A DNA stretch of 35,304 nucleotides, taken from the NCBI GenBank assembly GCA_020439505.1, contig JAGQSO010000228.1, positions 1-35,304 of the forward strand. The letters are read 5' to 3'. The notes under the pieces are model-generated. The model saw nothing but the letters and a program-made list of their open reading frames with translations, made no database searches and was not told the origin of the DNA. The translations under genes and the position numbers were made by a program. The stretch's first letter is position 1. Every line of letters begins with the position of its first letter. This document shows, one piece after another, positions 34,356-35,304 of this stretch. The DNA is from Acidimicrobiales bacterium (GTDB taxonomy: Bacteria; Actinomycetota; Acidimicrobiia; Acidimicrobiales; Iamiaceae).

Positions 34356-34361
34356 ACTATA
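34356..34361 (-). promoter_or_regulatory. -10 hexamer TATAGT for vapBC
   Basis: TATAGT on the minus strand ends 7 nt before the VapB ATG. It is close to TATAAT and gives a near-leaderless mRNA; the surrounding A/T-rich stretch (34354-34366) is the natural place for VapB autorepression. Confidence 0.55.
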
Positions 34362-34372
34362 CACACTTGGTC

Positions 34373-34396
34373 TCAGGCCTCGTTTCAGGCCTCGTT
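34373..34396 (-). repeat. 12-bp tandem duplication at the HNH stop codon
   Basis: TCAGGCCTCGTT occurs twice in a row at 34373-34384 and 34385-34396. On the minus strand this repeats the last codons Asn-Glu-Ala and the stop, so the second copy is untranslated. Confidence 0.85.
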
Positions 34397-35304
34397 TCGA
34401 GCTCGGTTGTGGGGGCCGCAGAGGCGTTGGAGATTGGAGACGACGGTGGGGCCGCCTTGGGCGTAGGGCTGGATGTGGTCGTATTGGAGGAAGGTCCGGG
34501 CCCGACAACCGGGGTGGCCACACTCTGGGTTCGCTTCATCAACCACCCGCTTTTGGCGGCGGGTCGGGGTGCGTCGGCGAGGGCTGGCATCTATCGGTTG
34601 GCGGTTGGTGTCGACCAGCAGCAACGAAACGAACGCTTGAGGCAACAACTGGGCCACGACGTGGTCGTTGATGGGGGTACCGTCGGCCAGGGTGGTGGCG
34701 TCTCCTCGAACGTGGATCACCACCTCGGCGTCGACGTTGCCTCCCCCGCCGGTGGCGATCGCGGCCAGGGCGTCGGCGCGTTGTTGGGGCAGCGACGCGC
34801 CCGCGGACGCGGCCGATTGAGTGACCTGCGCGTCGATCACCGCGCACACCGCCCCGGCGGTAGCCGGAGCGAGACGAGCGGTGATAGTCACCATCCCGTC
34901 GGGTCCGGTACGCCACGACACACTTCGTTCTTCGTGCTGACGACAGGCGATCGCTTCGGGATCCTCGTTGCGTTGGGACCACGCCGCTATCGCAGCACCG
35001 AGCCGCCCAGCCGGGTTGGTGACCGCCAGATGCAACAAAACGTCCACATTGGTTTCGTCGAGGTGAGGGACCAGAACCCTGGCCTTGGCATAAGAGACAT
35101 CACCGTCGGCCATCGCCTCCGCCAGCGCCGGGTAGGTCCGTAGGGCTCGGGCTACCCGGACCTGGGTGCGGGCCGTGCACACCTCGACGTCGCACACCTC
35201 GGCCAGCCACGCCGCACAAGACAGGGCACCCCAGCGGGCCCACAGCCCTCGGGCGTCGAGCTCACCCACCAGCACCAACAACTCGTAGGTGCCCGCCGAC
35301 AGCC
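34385..35304 (-). CDS. DUF222-HNH endonuclease family protein (5' end outside window)
   Basis: The last 306 codons of a gene that continues past the right edge; the frame is open to base 35302. The DUF222 domain fills most of it (LSAGTYELLVLVGELDARG, CTARTQVRVARALRTYPAL, YAKARVLVPHLDE, TITARLAPATAGAVCAVID). The C-terminal HNH site is CGHPGCRARTFLQYDHIQPY followed by NLQRLCGPHNRARNEA, with the two zinc-type cysteines and the DH, N and H residues. The family is common and repeated in actinobacterial genomes; its biological role is poorly known. A fragment of a second copy lies beyond the vapBC genes. Confidence 0.9.
   Translation of the reverse strand, partial: LSAGTYELLVLVGELDARGLWARWGALSCAAWLAEVCDVEVCTARTQVRVARALRTYPALAEAMADGDVSYAKARVLVPHLDETNVDVLLHLAVTNPAGRLGAAIAAWSQRNEDPEAIACRQHEERSVSWRTGPDGMVTITARLAPATAGAVCAVIDAQVTQSAASAGASLPQQRADALAAIATGGGGNVDAEVVIHVRGDATTLADGTPINDHVVAQLLPQAFVSLLLVDTNRQPIDASPRRRTPTRRQKRVVDEANPECGHPGCRARTFLQYDHIQPYAQGGPTVVSNLQRLCGPHNRARNEA
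34461..34491 (-). repeat. HNH-motif direct repeat, right copy
   Basis: This is the intact-gene copy of the 31-bp segment also found at 33681-33711, and it lies within the HNH coding region. Similarity extends about 10 bp further to the left in both copies. Confidence 0.9.

Overview
The window is high-G+C, gene-dense bacterial DNA with genes in many short alternating blocks. I infer an actinobacterium, most likely near the Acidimicrobiia. The support is an Asp-type MenB close to the mycobacterial enzyme, an FHA/LCP cell-wall pair, an AtsA-like sulfatase, DUF222-HNH genes and frequent leaderless-type promoters. I see no rRNA, tRNA, CRISPR array or complete insertion sequence.

Layout. 1-5000: end of a GGDEF gene, a quinone oxidoreductase, a DEAD-box RNA helicase with a small upstream partner, and a polytopic GT-C-like membrane protein. 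5041-9856: menB, a membrane-anchored alpha/beta hydrolase, then a lower-G+C gene that is a diverged paralogue of the first GT-C-like protein and overlaps the end of a GntR/UTRA regulator. 9943-14691: a mitochondrial-type aconitase translationally coupled to a small charged helical protein, an HTTM-like membrane protein, and a putative lipoprotein. 14707-18553: a HAD phosphatase/acyltransferase fusion, an Rrf2-RIC nitrosative-stress operon, a putative small RNA with three C-rich loops, and a LysR regulator. 18675-24314: citrate synthase, a GNAT/acyl-CoA-synthetase-like (Pat-type) protein, and an FHA-LCP operon. 24440-30533: a rightward run of sulfatase, class I glutamine amidotransferase, DUF4214-polysaccharide deacetylase, a PF10118 ferritin-like protein and an SRPBCC protein. 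30552-35304: NADP-type glutamate dehydrogenase with a perfect CRP-consensus site upstream, a PAS-GGDEF protein, and a VapBC toxin-antitoxin pair wedged between HNH-endonuclease sequences.

How the genes relate. Aconitase and citrate synthase are consecutive TCA-cycle enzymes, and GDH draws on the same 2-oxoglutarate pool. A Pat-type acetyltransferase in this setting would fit control of central metabolism by lysine acylation. The LCP protein, deacetylase, two GT-C-like proteins and acyltransferase point to envelope biogenesis. The two most notable non-protein signals are the C-loop RNA candidate at about 17447-17571 and a recurring TANNNT hexamer 6-9 nt before start codons, which suggests widespread leaderless transcription.
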